From Narthecium ossifragum (taxonomy: Eukaryota > Streptophyta > Magnoliopsida > Dioscoreales > Nartheciaceae), in the NCBI GenBank assembly GCA_963920575.1, contig OY986966.1, positions 14,153,297 to 14,217,296 of the forward strand: a stretch of 64,000 bases of DNA. The letters run 5' to 3'. This document shows, piece by piece, positions 22,612-34,174 of the stretch. Each line of letters begins with the position of its first letter. The stretch's first letter is position 1. A model generated the notes under the pieces. The model saw only the letters and a program-made list of their open reading frames with translations. It did not search any database and was not told where the DNA came from. Position numbers and translations under genes: made by a program.

Positions 22612-25098
22612 TGTGAGGACCCGTCCCTCTACTCCTGGGTCGACCGGCTGGGTCAGACCCGTGACTCATTGGTTTGTTTCGCGTCGAGCGCGCGATCCGG
22701 TGGATCGTATTGTTTCTTGGACCATAAGGGCAATTTGGTAAATTGCACCTTGTTGGTTTGTTTCACACCCGCGTGTGCACACACTGACCTTGTATGTGTT
22801 AGTGTTTGTTTAGAATGGCTAGGTGAACCCGGGATCGAAAGATCCGGACTTGGGCTTGAGTTCTTGCCCAAGTTTCGCTTTCAGCACACAAAGGATCGAT
22901 CCTCTATGGCTAAGGGATCGATCCTCTTCGTGCTAGAAAGCCTTGTGAATCGTCATGAAGAATCGATCCTCCCTTGAGGAAGGATCGATCATTCATAAGT
23001 CGGTTGGTTTTCTGGTTCGCGAGGACGGCCGCCGTTGGCCGTCGCTCTCCCCTGTCAGAGGGGGAGGACTTTCCCGGCTGTCTCCTCCCCTCCCCTCACT
23101 TTTTCCCCTCTTTCCCGGCTGTCCCCTCCCCCTTTCCTCTTCTTTTCTTCCCCCTCTTCCTCCTTCTCCTCCTTTCTTCTTCCTCCTTCCTTTCTCTCCC
23201 GAAGCTCTGCTTCTCTTCCCCTGTTTCTGGCAGCAAGTTTCATCACCTCCGTTCTCCCTCCTCCGACCATCTTTTCCGGCGTTCTAAGGCTCGTTGGATT
23301 CGTGACAACGAGAGGAAGATCCCTGAAGTGGTTTGGAGGCTTGTTGGTGATCAAATCGCGGGGAATCAGCCGAGGAAAGCGCAGCTAGGTAGGGTTATAC
23401 CCACTGATGTTCTTTTCGGGTTTTCTTGAGATCTAGCCGTTGGATCTTGTTGATCCTTGCTTTGTTGGGTTCCTTATACCTGTTAGAATAACTGATTTAA
23501 GTTTCATGTTAATCAGTTGAGATTTGAGTAGGTTTTATGTAAGATTAGTCTCGGATTTCTGGTTTTCTGCTGTTCTTGAGAATTAGCCGGCTTGCGGCGA
23601 GTTTTTCGGCCGGCGAGTACATGATCTTGGCTTTTGATAAACATAAGAGTTGTACATATACTTGTTAGCTTTCCATTCCATCTTGTTTCGTATTTTTCCG
23701 AATTTTTGACGATTGCTTATGATTTGTTTGCTGGAGGGCTGCGTTGCAGCAATTAAAGGGTAAGTTGGTTTAATCAGCGACCTTTGATTAATGTTTCCCG
23801 TTAATCCAACCGTTGGATGTTTATTAATTTTGGATATGTTGATCCTGGTATATACACCTACTGGTGGTTAAGTTGGATCTTGAATCCGACGTCGTTTGGA
23901 CGTCGAATCGACGGGATCAATTAGCCCTTAAGTAGAGGCTTTGAGGTTTTGAATATAATATTATATTTCGGAATATAATATTATATTGTCTTTTGTTCAT
24001 CATCGTTTTCGGGGTTGCTTCCCGTTGCAGGAGTTCGTGGTTGACGGTCGTGGTACTGTCGTAATGCCGGGACCCGCTGCGGATCGGCTGGCAGCGGTTG
24101 GTTGTACCGCTGCAGCGATCCGGTTGACTTATATGATGTTTGTCATACTGTTGCATGCCTATCTCCTGTTTGTGTATGTCATAGCATGCATTGTTGAATT
24201 GTGCATTAGTTGCATTGGTTAGGGCGTGGGTGATCCTTGGGTCGCCGTCCCGAGGCTGGAAGCTCGGACTTAGCCCTAGGACCGGGGTTGGGTAGTTTGG
24301 ACCCGGTTTGAATTGTGGTGTCCAGTCGATTCAATGATAGGCTTAGATGACTGGTACACTGGTTGCTTGATGGTTGTAGAGGTCGTGTCGGCCTCAAGTC
24401 AGGTGTTGAGGATGCCACCGGTGGCGGGTCTTATTCTTTGGGCAGTGTCCGTTCCTGCCAGCAGGGGCATCAGCGTGGGCCCATGGCGAGTTGGGTGACC
24501 ACAGCTGGAACCCTGCGACACTAGGTGTATCCAGGATGGGCCCAGTCCGTTGGGGTGACCATGGTTGGATATGCCTAGATATCACCAGTGAATGGTAATG
24601 GGACCATTGTAGCTCACTCGAGTCTGGCTTGAGGGCGACACTGTTGCGTTCCCCCTTCCTTCTGTGTGACGTAGTGTAGATCCCTACTGAGCTTAGTGCT
24701 CACACCTACCCGGGGCTGCGTTTTGCAGGTGCAGGTGTCAGTTCCTCTTCTGTGGCCCCTACCGGGCAGTTGGTCGGCTGTGCGGCGGCGCCAGGTGGAG
24801 TCTGAGAGGTGGTGATCTTTATTGCTTTTATCCTATGTTAGATAGTCTCTTACGGGAGTAATGTTGTAATTGAACTCCCCACCCTCTCCGAGGTTTTGTA
24901 CATTAAATCTTTTTGAGTTCGTAAATCTGTGGTTCGAGGATTAAATATTTTATTGTTGTTTTGATTGGGAGTGCTTTGGAGAACTGTTAAGGAGACCAAT
25001 AGGTTAGAGGGAACCCTCGCCAGCTTTTCTTTCGCGTTTGTTAGGTTCCGGTTCGCGTCGCCCGGCCCGGTTGGGCTTTCGCGGGTCGGGGCGCGACA
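22612..25098 (+). mobile_element. Solo LTR, Tekay-type, in R3
   Basis: TGTGAGGACCCG...GGCGCGACA, 2487 bp, with TSD TGGAG at 22607-22611 and 25099-25103. The empty site is visible in the paralogous R3 copy near 31098 (TAATGGGGTCTAGG). It aligns with the R1 LTR. A pyrimidine-rich tract covers 23075-23230. Four GATCGATC-type sites lie at about 22893, 22917, 22961 and 22983, as two pairs 24 and 22 bp apart. Frames at 22955-23429 come from the pyrimidine tract. Confidence 0.95.
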
Positions 25099-25103
25099 TG
25101 GAG

Positions 25104-26365
25104 TCCAGGATTAAGGTAGGAAATATTTGGGAATGTAGCTCAAAAGCCAATGGAACTAATGGAGTAAAAATGCATCAATAAGACATGTACAACCAATCAC
25201 TCCATTCAACAACTTTCTTCAACTTGGCTTTAAAGTACTCAAACTATATAACATTACCACATTGGCAAAGATATTGCTTACAGGAATAATTTTTAACTGA
25301 AATAGTGAACAATCTTTTGCAAAAACTTCCACCTTTGTAGAAATCATACATAAACATACCCCTTTTTTGGAGTATTAGGAGGATTCATAACCACATATTG
25401 TAGCATGAGAACAGTTTCCTCCTTCACTTTCTTTTCCTTTTTTTTCCTTTTTTTTTTCAGAAACAACATACTCACGAATTGAGTATGAAAAATATACTCC
25501 ACTTCACCAATCATAGCTATACCACAAATCCAAACACCCCCACACTTGAACTTTCGCACCCATACATGTCATAATGATGATCAATGCTCCACTAGTTTTA
25601 TGGCTTGGGTAACGGAAATATTTTTCAGGTTTAAGGCTTGTACTGTGGGTTAACAATAAAGTCAATAAAGCTCAAAGGTGTTTAGCAAAAGGGAAAATTA
25701 ATTGCAAGGTAGGCTATTTGGCTTATGTAGCTGATAACAAAGATGGCCTTAATCATGTTCATGTATACATGTGTCAATGTGATCTCGAATAGAATCAAAG
25801 CAAGTTCTAGAGAAACAAATCCATGGAAGAATATCTCTCATGAAAGAAATAGTGAGACTGAAATGAATGTGTCAGTCTAAAGGCTCAAAATCTCACCAGC
25901 TTTTGTCTACTAATTTAGTCACTCCCATCTCAAGGAAAATAACTCAACTAATTAATTCCAAGTCGCAAAATTACTCATTCAATCATGTTATGAATATGTT
26001 AAGCTTAACTAGTTCTCGCTCATGGCAAATGCAACCTAGATCTCCTCCCCCACACTTGAAACTGACATTGTCCCCAATGTAAGGTGGAATGCAAAGAAAA
26101 GCAAAAATAACTAAAATGGAAATGCGAAAATAAAAAGAGAAAGGAACGAACTCCCCTTGGGTTGCCTTCCAAGCAGCGCTTTTGTTTATGAGATGCACAG
26201 GAATGGTTCACTGCATGTCTGGGCGAATTCTTCATGTATCACAGGGGGTACTCAATCACCTACAAAGCAAATGCAAAGCAAAGCAAAACAAAAGCAAACA
26301 TGCATGCACACAACCTAAAAATAATTCTAGCACTCTCAAGCACACAAGAAAGTATGTAAAGCAAA
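25104..26365 (-). other. R3 left copy, 3' UTR
   Basis: Colinear with 31100-32300 and, inverted, with 49750-50760 of R4. Includes a T-rich run at 25430-25460 and the minus-strand phrase TTGGAAGGCAACCCAAG near 26160. No gene. Confidence 0.8.
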
Positions 26366-26812
26366 CTAAACTACTATATACAATAGAAAAAGTTTTAATC
26401 GTGCCCTTGGTGGCTGTTCTCTAGCACGATGGTATGCAAAATAAATGGATGCCATAATAAGGATATTTAACCTCAATAGTGCCACCAAGGTTAATTTAGC
26501 ATATGAATCCAAGTGGCATATTTCAAAAATGAGAACTAGCTTTTCCATTCTCACACTAGTAAACAAGATAGCTAGATCTCTTAGACAAAAATACTTATCA
26601 TCATGGTGATCAAGAAGAAAGGAGTCAACATTATGCTCAAATATACTCGACTCATCCATTGAACTATTAATAATGTCGTCGTTCGCCTTGTCAAAGATGT
26701 CAAGATCACATGATCGAAAATAAATCCGTCGAGATATGAAAATATCTACTAAGGTCATCTCCTTTTTAACCACTAATGAAGATGAGATAGTCACAGGAAA
26801 TATACCTCGCGG
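26366..26812 (-). pseudogene. R3 left copy, C-terminal fragment of the 387-codon ORF
   Basis: Encodes about 142 residues (SSLVVKKEMTLVDIFISRR ... FAYHRAREQPPRARLK) matching the end of the ORF at 32305-33468, with about 13 differences and no stop. The rest is missing: the sequence switches at about 26813 to an oppositely oriented LTR. Confidence 0.85.
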
Positions 26813-27887
26813 CTAATGAGTGCATGAAAGTGCACTCTGAACAGTCTTATAACCATCTCAATTGCTAGATTATTATCCTTAATCAACATCTTTATTACTA
26901 TTTTTACATCTATATGTTGCTTCACATGGTTGTATGAAAAATGCAGGAAATTGGAGCTAAAAGAAGCTGAAAAGAGTATATGGATCAACTTCAAAAATTA
27001 ATCTGTACCTGCTCATGACGAACCAGATGATGTGCCATACATGGTTGGAAAGCTCTTGAAGTCTAGATTCTGGAGAATTTTACTGTTCGTGATTCCGAGT
27101 TTCCTAGAGGAAGTTACGATAAGTTTAGTACCGATGGCGCAGTCTGAATGTCAAAACAGAAAATAAGCTGGAAGTCCGAGCGATCCGCCGATCGATCGGA
27201 CCACGCAGAATCGTGACAGAACATGTGTTTTTTAGCTGAACATGGTCCGATCGATCCCTCCATCCCTCCTATGGGGTCCGATCGATCCGACACCAATGGT
27301 CCGATCGATCGGACTCGGGAAAAGCTAAAAACAACGGATTTTTACTCAACCGATCGATCCAACACTCATAATCCGATCGATCGGACTCGGGAATAGCCAG
27401 AGAAGGTGGATTTTTACGCATCCGATCGATCCAGCGCCCATAGTTCGATCGATCGGACTCGGGTGTAAATAGAAGTTGAAGATTTTAATGAGACTGATCG
27501 ATCCAACATCCCGAGGAGGATCGATCGGACGTTACCAGTGAATTAAATCAACGGTTTAGATCAAATCCGTTGATGGTGAGACTTTGGGGCTATAAATAGG
27601 ACTCTTTCTAGGGTTTGAGAGAGAGTTCTTGGACGTTTTTGGAGGCTCTTTTCTGGGCGTTTCCCAAAGGAAGAAGATGAAGGAATCTCCATCCATGGCC
27701 GAGTAATCCGCGGGCATGGCGGACGGATGATCTAACAAGGACTAGGGCTTCTTCTCCAACAATGGTTCATAGTTTTTAATCTTTATTGTTAAACTCTTCT
27801 TATGTATTGGATCTTCACAGATTGCTTTGTGGTTAAACATTATTATAAATCCAGTCATGCTTCTTTTATGATATTGTGATCCCATAG
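26813..27887 (+). mobile_element. Divergent Athila-type LTR fragment in opposite orientation
   Basis: From about 26950 it is homologous, in plus orientation, to the R4 LTR (AAGAAGCTGAAAAGAGT, CATACATGGTTGGAAAGC). It has its own GATCGATC array (27178-27535) and TATAAATA at 27591. Its first 130 bp are unlike the other LTRs and include the dyad AGTGCA...TGCACT. It ends abruptly where the minus-oriented LTR begins. Confidence 0.8.
27591..27598 (+). promoter_or_regulatory. LTR TATA box
   Basis: TATAAATA followed by GGACTCTTTCTAGGG, the same context as in the R4 LTRs. Located about 55 bp downstream of the last GATCGATC site. Confidence 0.7.
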
Positions 27888-29259
27888 TTAAATTCGAATC
27901 TCTCATCAATCATAGTTAATTAGAAACAAGCGATCTAATCAACCCTAACTATTAGACAACCTAAGACAAGCGCTGTAGATTTAATCTAGTAGCAGCATTA
28001 AGAATAGAGAGATCGATGAAGCTAAACAACACAAGCACAAGCGGTTGCATTTAATCTAGTCGAATATTCTTCCTAAGACCTAACAAAATCTGAAACACAG
28101 TAGATTATTAAATCCTAGTTGTTTCGCAGATTAGAGGGATCAAACAATTCCGGATTTGATATCCAACCTAGCAGTAGATCTCAATGAATAATAAACTAGT
28201 AGCGCTCCTAGCAATTAGACAAGACAATCATGAATATTTAATAACAGAAGAACATCCAATACTCATGTATAAATTGAACAATAAGAATAGATTAGATCTC
28301 ACAGTTTCATTGATTCCGAGGTTTCAGTCTCCTCGACCAAGGATCAAAGTTTAGCCACGCAGGGCCATCGAGAACAATCCTCAAAAGATTCCAATAAACA
28401 AGATAAAACCTAGAAAAAATATAAAGGAGTAGAAAGAGCAGCCAAAAGTGTCCAAGAATCCCCCCTCAAACCCTAGAAAGAGTCCTATTTATAGCCTCAA
28501 GTGTATCCAACCTCGGATTAAATCACAATCGTTGATTTTCTTCACTGGGAAAGTCCGATCGATCCTTCTCGGCGTGCCGGATCGATCAGTCTCATTAAAC
28601 ACTTTGATTTCTAGTTACGCCCGAGTCCGATCGATCGAACTATGGGCGCTGGATCGATCGGATGCGTAAAAATCCACCTTCTCTGGCTATTTTTGAGTCC
28701 GATCGATCGAACTTTAGGTGTCCGATCGATTTGGCTCATAAAAATCTGCAATTTCTGACATTTCCCGAGTCCGATCGATCCAACTCTAGGAGTCGGATCG
28801 ATCTGGCTCAGTAGGAGGGATGGTTCGATCGATCGGACCATGTTCAGCCAAAAAATACATGTTCTGTCACGATTCTGCATAGTTGGATCGATCCAACCTG
28901 GGGTGTCGTATCGATCCAACTTTCCAGCATATTACTGTTTTGCCATCCAGACTGCGCCATCGGTACTAAAATTGCCGTAACTTCCTCTAGGAAACTCAAA
29001 ATCACAAACCGTAAAATTCTCCAGAATCTAGACTTCAAGAGCTTTCCAACCATATATGGCACATCATCTGGTTCTCCATGAGCAGGTACAGATTAATCTT
29101 TAAAGTTGATCCATGCACTCTTTTTAGCTTCTTTTCGACTTAAGAACTTCAATTGCATCCTAAATCAAAATATAAGAATAATGAGTGTATTTAGGAACTA
29201 AATAAGCACAGGAGACTAAGTATTAAGGGATAAAAATATAACATTATGCATCATCATCA
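27888..29259 (-). mobile_element. R3 internal LTR copy, truncated at its 3' end
   Basis: Matches 20870-22242. The terminal 350 bp or so is lost at the junction with the inverted LTR. Contains a GATCGATC array at about 28555-28920 and a TATA box near 28486. Confidence 0.9.
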
Positions 29260-30730
29260 TAAATGTAGTAGTGCGAGTACGAGTCGATCCCACGAATAGT
29301 GTTTAGCCTAGTTTTGTGCTTTGTGAACAAAGATGGGGGTTTTAAACGTGAGGAAAATAGTAAAGAAATAATCTAAAGCGAAAAAATGATGTAAATCAAG
29401 AGAACTAACCTTGGTCTGAGTCAACATCCACCATCGGAATCCAACAACTGATCATAAATGCAAGTATCAATCAATTCATACCATGAATATTCACTGTTCG
29501 AATGAAATTCGAATCTCTCCTCAATCATAGTTAATTAGAAACAAGCGATCCAATTAACCCTAACAACTAAACAACCTAAGACACGCGCTGTAGATTTAAT
29601 CTAGTAGCAGCGTTAAGAATAGGGAGATCGATGAACCTAAACAACACAAGCACAAGCGGTTGCATTTAATCTAGTCAAATATTCTTCCTAAGACCTAACA
29701 ATCTCTGAAACGCAGTAGATTATTAAACCCTGGTTGCTTCGCAGATTAGAGGGATCAAACAATTCCGGATTTGATATCCAACCTAGCAGTAGATCTCAAT
29801 GAATAATAAACTAGTAGCGCTCCTAGCAATTACACAAGACAATCATGAATATTTAATAACAGAAGAACATCCAATACTCATGTATAAACTGAACAATAAG
29901 AATAGATTAGATCTCACAGTTTCATTGATTCTGAGGTTTCAGTCTCCTCGACCAAGGATCAATGTTTAGCCACGCAGGGCCATCGAGAACAATCCTCCAA
30001 AAGATTTCATTAAACAAGAGAAAACCTAGGAAAATATAAAGGAGGAGAAAGAGCAGCCAAAAGTGTCCAAGAATCCCCCCTCAAACCCTATAAAGAGTCC
30101 TATTTATAGCCTTAAGTGTATCCATCCTCGGATTAGATCAAAACCGTTGATTTTATTCACTGGGAAAGTCCGATCGATCGGACTATGGGTGTTGGATCGA
30201 TCGGTTGCGTAAAAATCCTCCGTATCTGGCTATTCCCGAGTCCGATCGATCGGACTTTAGGTGTCCGATCGATCGGACTTAGTAAAATGGATGGAGGGAT
30301 CAATCGGACGTAGTTCAGCCAAAAAATAGATGTTCTGTCACGTTTCTGCATAGTCGGATCGATCGGACTCTGGGTGTCGGATCGATCGGACGTTCCAGCG
30401 TATTTACTGTTCTGCCATTCAGACTGCACCATCGGTACTAAAATTGCCGTAACTTCCTCTAGAAAATCAGAATCTCGAACCGTAAAATTCTCCATAAACT
30501 AGACTTCAAGGGCTTTTCAACCATATATGGCACATCATCTGGTTCCTCATGAGAAGGTACAGATTAATCTTTAAAGTTGATCCATGCACTCTTTTCAGCT
30601 TCTTTTCGACTTAAGGACTTCAATTGCATCCTAAATCAAAATATAAGAGTAATGAGTGTATTTAGGAACTAAATAAGCACAGGAGACTAAGTATTAAGGG
30701 ATAAAAATATAACATTGTCTATCATCATCA
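29260..30730 (-). mobile_element. R3 internal LTR copy, joined directly to the next LTR
   Basis: Begins at ATAAATGTAGTAGTGCG, so the last 50 bp of the LTR (present at 34175) are missing and replaced by the start of the neighbouring LTR. A GATCGATC array lies at 30166-30396. It is the 3' LTR of the interior at 30731-34170. Confidence 0.9.
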
Positions 30731-32304
30731 AATTCCCCCACACTTAGCTTTTGCTCGTCCTCGGGCAAAACTAAAATTCACTCTACTCAAGATATCAAGG
30801 TTGCAACACCATCAACAAAGAACAATCAAGCTCTTCACAACTCATAACACATCATGAACAAACATTTTTAGACAACTTAAAAATCAATCAGTCAGCATTT
30901 TCACTTGAATATGGAGCATACTAAATAAGTAGACCCTCACGGAAATTAACACTCAACTCTCATGTGTTTGAAGAGTATGTATTTCACTCAAATTCATTCC
31001 AATGAAAAAGATCTACCATAATCTTGCATATCTTCTCATTCTCCACCACTAGAATCACATGCATAACACAAATCATAAGGACTTCAAAAGGTTGTAATGG
31101 GGTCTAGGATTAAGGTGAGAAATATTTGGGAATGTAGCTCAAAAGCCAATGGACTAATGGAGCAAAAATGCATCAATAAGACATGTACAACCAATCACTC
31201 CATTCAACAATTTTTTTCAACTTGGCTTTAAAGTACTCAAACCATATAACATTACCACATTGGCAAAGAGATTGTTCAAAGCAATACTTTTTAACTGAAA
31301 TAGGGAACAATCTTTTGCAAAAACTTCCAACTTTCGTAGAAATCATACAGAACTATTGGGAGGATTCATAAACACATATTGTAACATGAGAAACTGTTTC
31401 CTCCTTCACTTTCTTTTTTTTTTCTTTCTTTTCCTTTTTTTATTTTTTTCAAATATAGCCATACCACAAATCCAAACACCCCCACACTTGAACTTTTGCA
31501 CCCATACATATCATAATGATGATCAATGCTCCACTAGTTTTATGGCTTGGGTAACGGAAATATTTTTTTCAAGTTTAAAGCTTGTAATGTGGGTTAACAA
31601 TGAAATCAATAAAGCTCAAAGGTGTTTAGCAAAAGAATTTAATCACAAGGTAGGCTATTTGGCTTATGTAGCTGATAACAAAGATGGCCTTAATCATGTT
31701 CATGTATACATGTGTCAATGTGACCTCGAATAGAATCAAAGCAAGTTCTAGATAAACAAATTCATGGAAGAATATCTCTCATGAAAGAAATTAGTGAGAC
31801 TGATATGAATGTGTCAGTCTAAAGGCTCAAAATCTCACCAGCTTTTGTCTACTCATTTAGTCACTACCATCTCAAGGAAAATAACTCAACTAATTAATTC
31901 CAAGTCGTAAAATTACTCATTCAATCATGTTATGAATATGTCAAGCTTAACTAATTCTCGCTCATGGCAAAAGCAACCTAGATCTCCTAGATCTCCTCCC
32001 CCACACTTAAAACTGACATTGTCCCCAATATAAGGTGGAATTCAAAGAAAAGGTAAATATGGAAATGCGAAAATAAAAAGAGAAAGGAACGAACTCCCCT
32101 TGGGTTGCCTTCCAATTAGCGCTTTTGTTTATGAGTTGCACAGGAATGGTTCACTGCATATCTGGGTGAATTCTTCATGTATCACAGGGGGTGCTCAATC
32201 ACCTAAAAACAAAAGCAAACCAAAGCAAGAAAACAAACAGGCAAGCACACAACCTAAAAATAACTCAAGCACTCTCAAGCACACAAGAAAGTAAATAAAA
32301 CAAA
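30731..32304 (-). other. R3 right copy, 3' UTR and polypurine tract
   Basis: In element orientation the last bases before the LTR are TAAGTGTGGGGGAATT, an Athila-type PPT (complement at 30731-30746). The rest is AT-rich, with a poly-T/C tract at 31405-31450. No gene. Confidence 0.8.
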
Positions 32305-33468
32305 CTAAACTACTATATACAATAGAAAAAGTTTTAATCGTGCCCTTGGTGGCCGTTCTCTAGCACGATGGTATGCAAAATCAATGGATGCCATAATATG
32401 GATATTTAACCTCAATAGTGCCACCAAGGTTAATTTAGCATATGAATCCAAGTGGCATATTTCAAAAATAAAAACTAGCTTTTCGATTCTAACACTAGTA
32501 AACAAGATAGCTAGATCTCTTGAACAGAAATACTTATCATCACGGTGATCAAGAAGAAAGAGGTCAACATTATGCTCAACTATACTCGAATCATCCATTG
32601 ATCTATTAATAATGTCGTCGTTCGCATTGTCTAGGATGTCAAGATCACATGATCGAAAATAAATCCGTCGAGATATGAAAATATCTACTAAGGTCATCTC
32701 CTTTTTAACCACTAATGAAGATGAGATAGTCACAGGAAATATACTTCGCGGCGTAACAGGAATGCTTTCAACTTCAGCTAGAGGAGGTTCTTCGAATAAG
32801 TGCTCCTTGTGTTCTCGGCGGTCGATTGGCCTAGACTGGACAGCTTCTTCATCTGCATTTTGTAGAAATTCCCCCGAAGCATCTCCAACCGCAGCAGTCA
32901 GTGAAATATCATCATTAATTTCATGAACCGACAAAGAATCACAAGTATTATGACATATATCATTATCATCAGAAACAAAAGCATCACAAGTATTATCATT
33001 ACAAACATGAGGTATAGAATCATATCTATCAACTTCTTTATCAAAAGAGTGACTCACATTAGCTAGTTGTCTGACTATGATTTCTAGCTCGTCTAACAAG
33101 TGTGAGTGATAATTAACTTGGTCAATTATTAGTGTCTCTTGCTGCATTTGTGACTGAGCAATGAAGGGGTTCTCAGTTTTGTCATGTTCCCTAGAAAATC
33201 TTTCCTCAGCCCAAGAATTATGCATTCCTCTTAAGAAATTATTATTTTCTTCAATTGCCTTCAGAATCTCTTCCAAAGATGGCTCTTGCTGTGCTTGAAA
33301 TTGCCAACTAGGGTAGGTATGATCTCTAAAATCCGAATTATAAGAATATGAATATGAATCATAGGCCGGGTTTGAGAAACCATATGTGCCATTATTGTAA
33401 ACGGGTCCATAATCAAAAGGCAAATCATCATTCCATATGTCACCCGGTGGCATATTATAATTGGCCAT
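32305..33468 (-). CDS. 387-codon ORF of the non-autonomous R3 element, function unknown
   Basis: Intact frame from ATG (33468) to stop (32305), about 680 bp inside the PBS. The N-terminus is Tyr/Asn/Ser-rich (NPAYDSYSYSYNSDFRD). A likely helical segment follows (SLEEILKAIEENNNFLRG), then an acidic middle (EINDDISLTAAVGD), then a C-terminal part ending FAYHRARERPPRAR. No CCHC knuckle, protease, RT or integrase motif is visible, and it does not look like the gag of R2 or R5. The C-terminal 142 codons survive as an open frame in the left copy (26366-26812). It may be a degenerate gag or a protein specific to this non-autonomous lineage. Expression is unproven. Confidence 0.6.
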   Translation of the reverse strand: MANYNMPPGDIWNDDLPFDYGPVYNNGTYGFSNPAYDSYSYSYNSDFRDHTYPSWQFQAQQEPSLEEILKAIEENNNFLRGMHNSWAEERFSREHDKTENPFIAQSQMQQETLIIDQVNYHSHLLDELEIIVRQLANVSHSFDKEVDRYDSIPHVCNDNTCDAFVSDDNDICHNTCDSLSVHEINDDISLTAAVGDASGEFLQNADEEAVQSRPIDRREHKEHLFEEPPLAEVESIPVTPRSIFPVTISSSLVVKKEMTLVDIFISRRIYFRSCDLDILDNANDDIINRSMDDSSIVEHNVDLFLLDHRDDKYFCSRDLAILFTSVRIEKLVFIFEICHLDSYAKLTLVALLRLNIHIMASIDFAYHRARERPPRARLKLFLLYIVV

Positions 33469-33539
33469 ACATTCAAACCATAAGAACTATATAAATTATT
33501 TTATTTTTTTTTTATTTAAAATTTTACCTTCAGGTGGTT

Positions 33540-34000
33540 TGATGATGGCAAAAGGCTAGGAGGGTGGTCGACGGCGGCTGCGGTCTTGGAGGTGGTTGCA
33601 GGCGTCGGGAGAGGTGAGTCGGGGAAGGTCGGGATGGTCCGGCGATGCTGCTGGAGTTGGTTCAGGGCTGCGGGAGGTCGTGGATTAGGAGATTTGGTAA
33701 CCTCGTCGGAGGTGGGTTTCGGATAACAATGGCCGACGGCGAAGAAAGGTAGGGCGCGGTAAATGGAGGGCGGCGCCCGGATCGAAGGTGTAGGCGACCG
33801 GATTTTGAAGGGGGTGTGGCGGGCGACAAGAGAAGAAGGTGAGGGAAGGGAAGGAGATGAAGATGGGTGCTCGGGTATGGGTAGATGGATGGGGTGGCCG
33901 AGATCGGGAAGGGGAACGGCAGGGAAGAGTAGTGAGGGCTTGAGCGCGACTTGAGGATGAGGACGCGAGGAGGGGGACGATGAATAGTGCTTGTAGCACT
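33540..34000 (-). other. GC-rich leader of R3 between PBS and ORF
   Basis: CGG/GGTG-rich sequence between the poly-T tract at 33998-34015 and the ORF start. Minus-strand frames (33662-34027) are Ser/Pro-rich and probably compositional. It contrasts with the AT-rich remainder of R3. Confidence 0.45.
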
Positions 34001-34151
34001 TTTTTTTTTTTTTTTGATTAAACCCAAACTAACGGAGGAAAATAAAAAAGGCGAAAAAAAATCTTAAAAAAAAATTCGGAGAAACAACCTAAAAATCAAG
34101 GGAAAACCTAAAATAAGGATCACAAAAAACACAAAAATCAACTAGAATCAC

Positions 34152-34169
34152 TCCCCGGCAACGGCGCCA
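34152..34169 (-). promoter_or_regulatory. Primer-binding site, tRNA-Asp type (R3)
   Basis: In element orientation TGGCGCCGTTGCCGGGGA, 5 bases inside the LTR end (AATTT spacer). It is complementary to the 3' end of plant tRNA-Asp(GTC) as I know it, the usual Athila primer. Confidence 0.9.
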
Positions 34170-34174
34170 AAATT

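Noticed and set aside
22955..23429. Overlapping Ser/Pro/Phe-rich frames in three phases
   Set aside because: They lie in the pyrimidine-rich tract of a solo LTR and show no domain.
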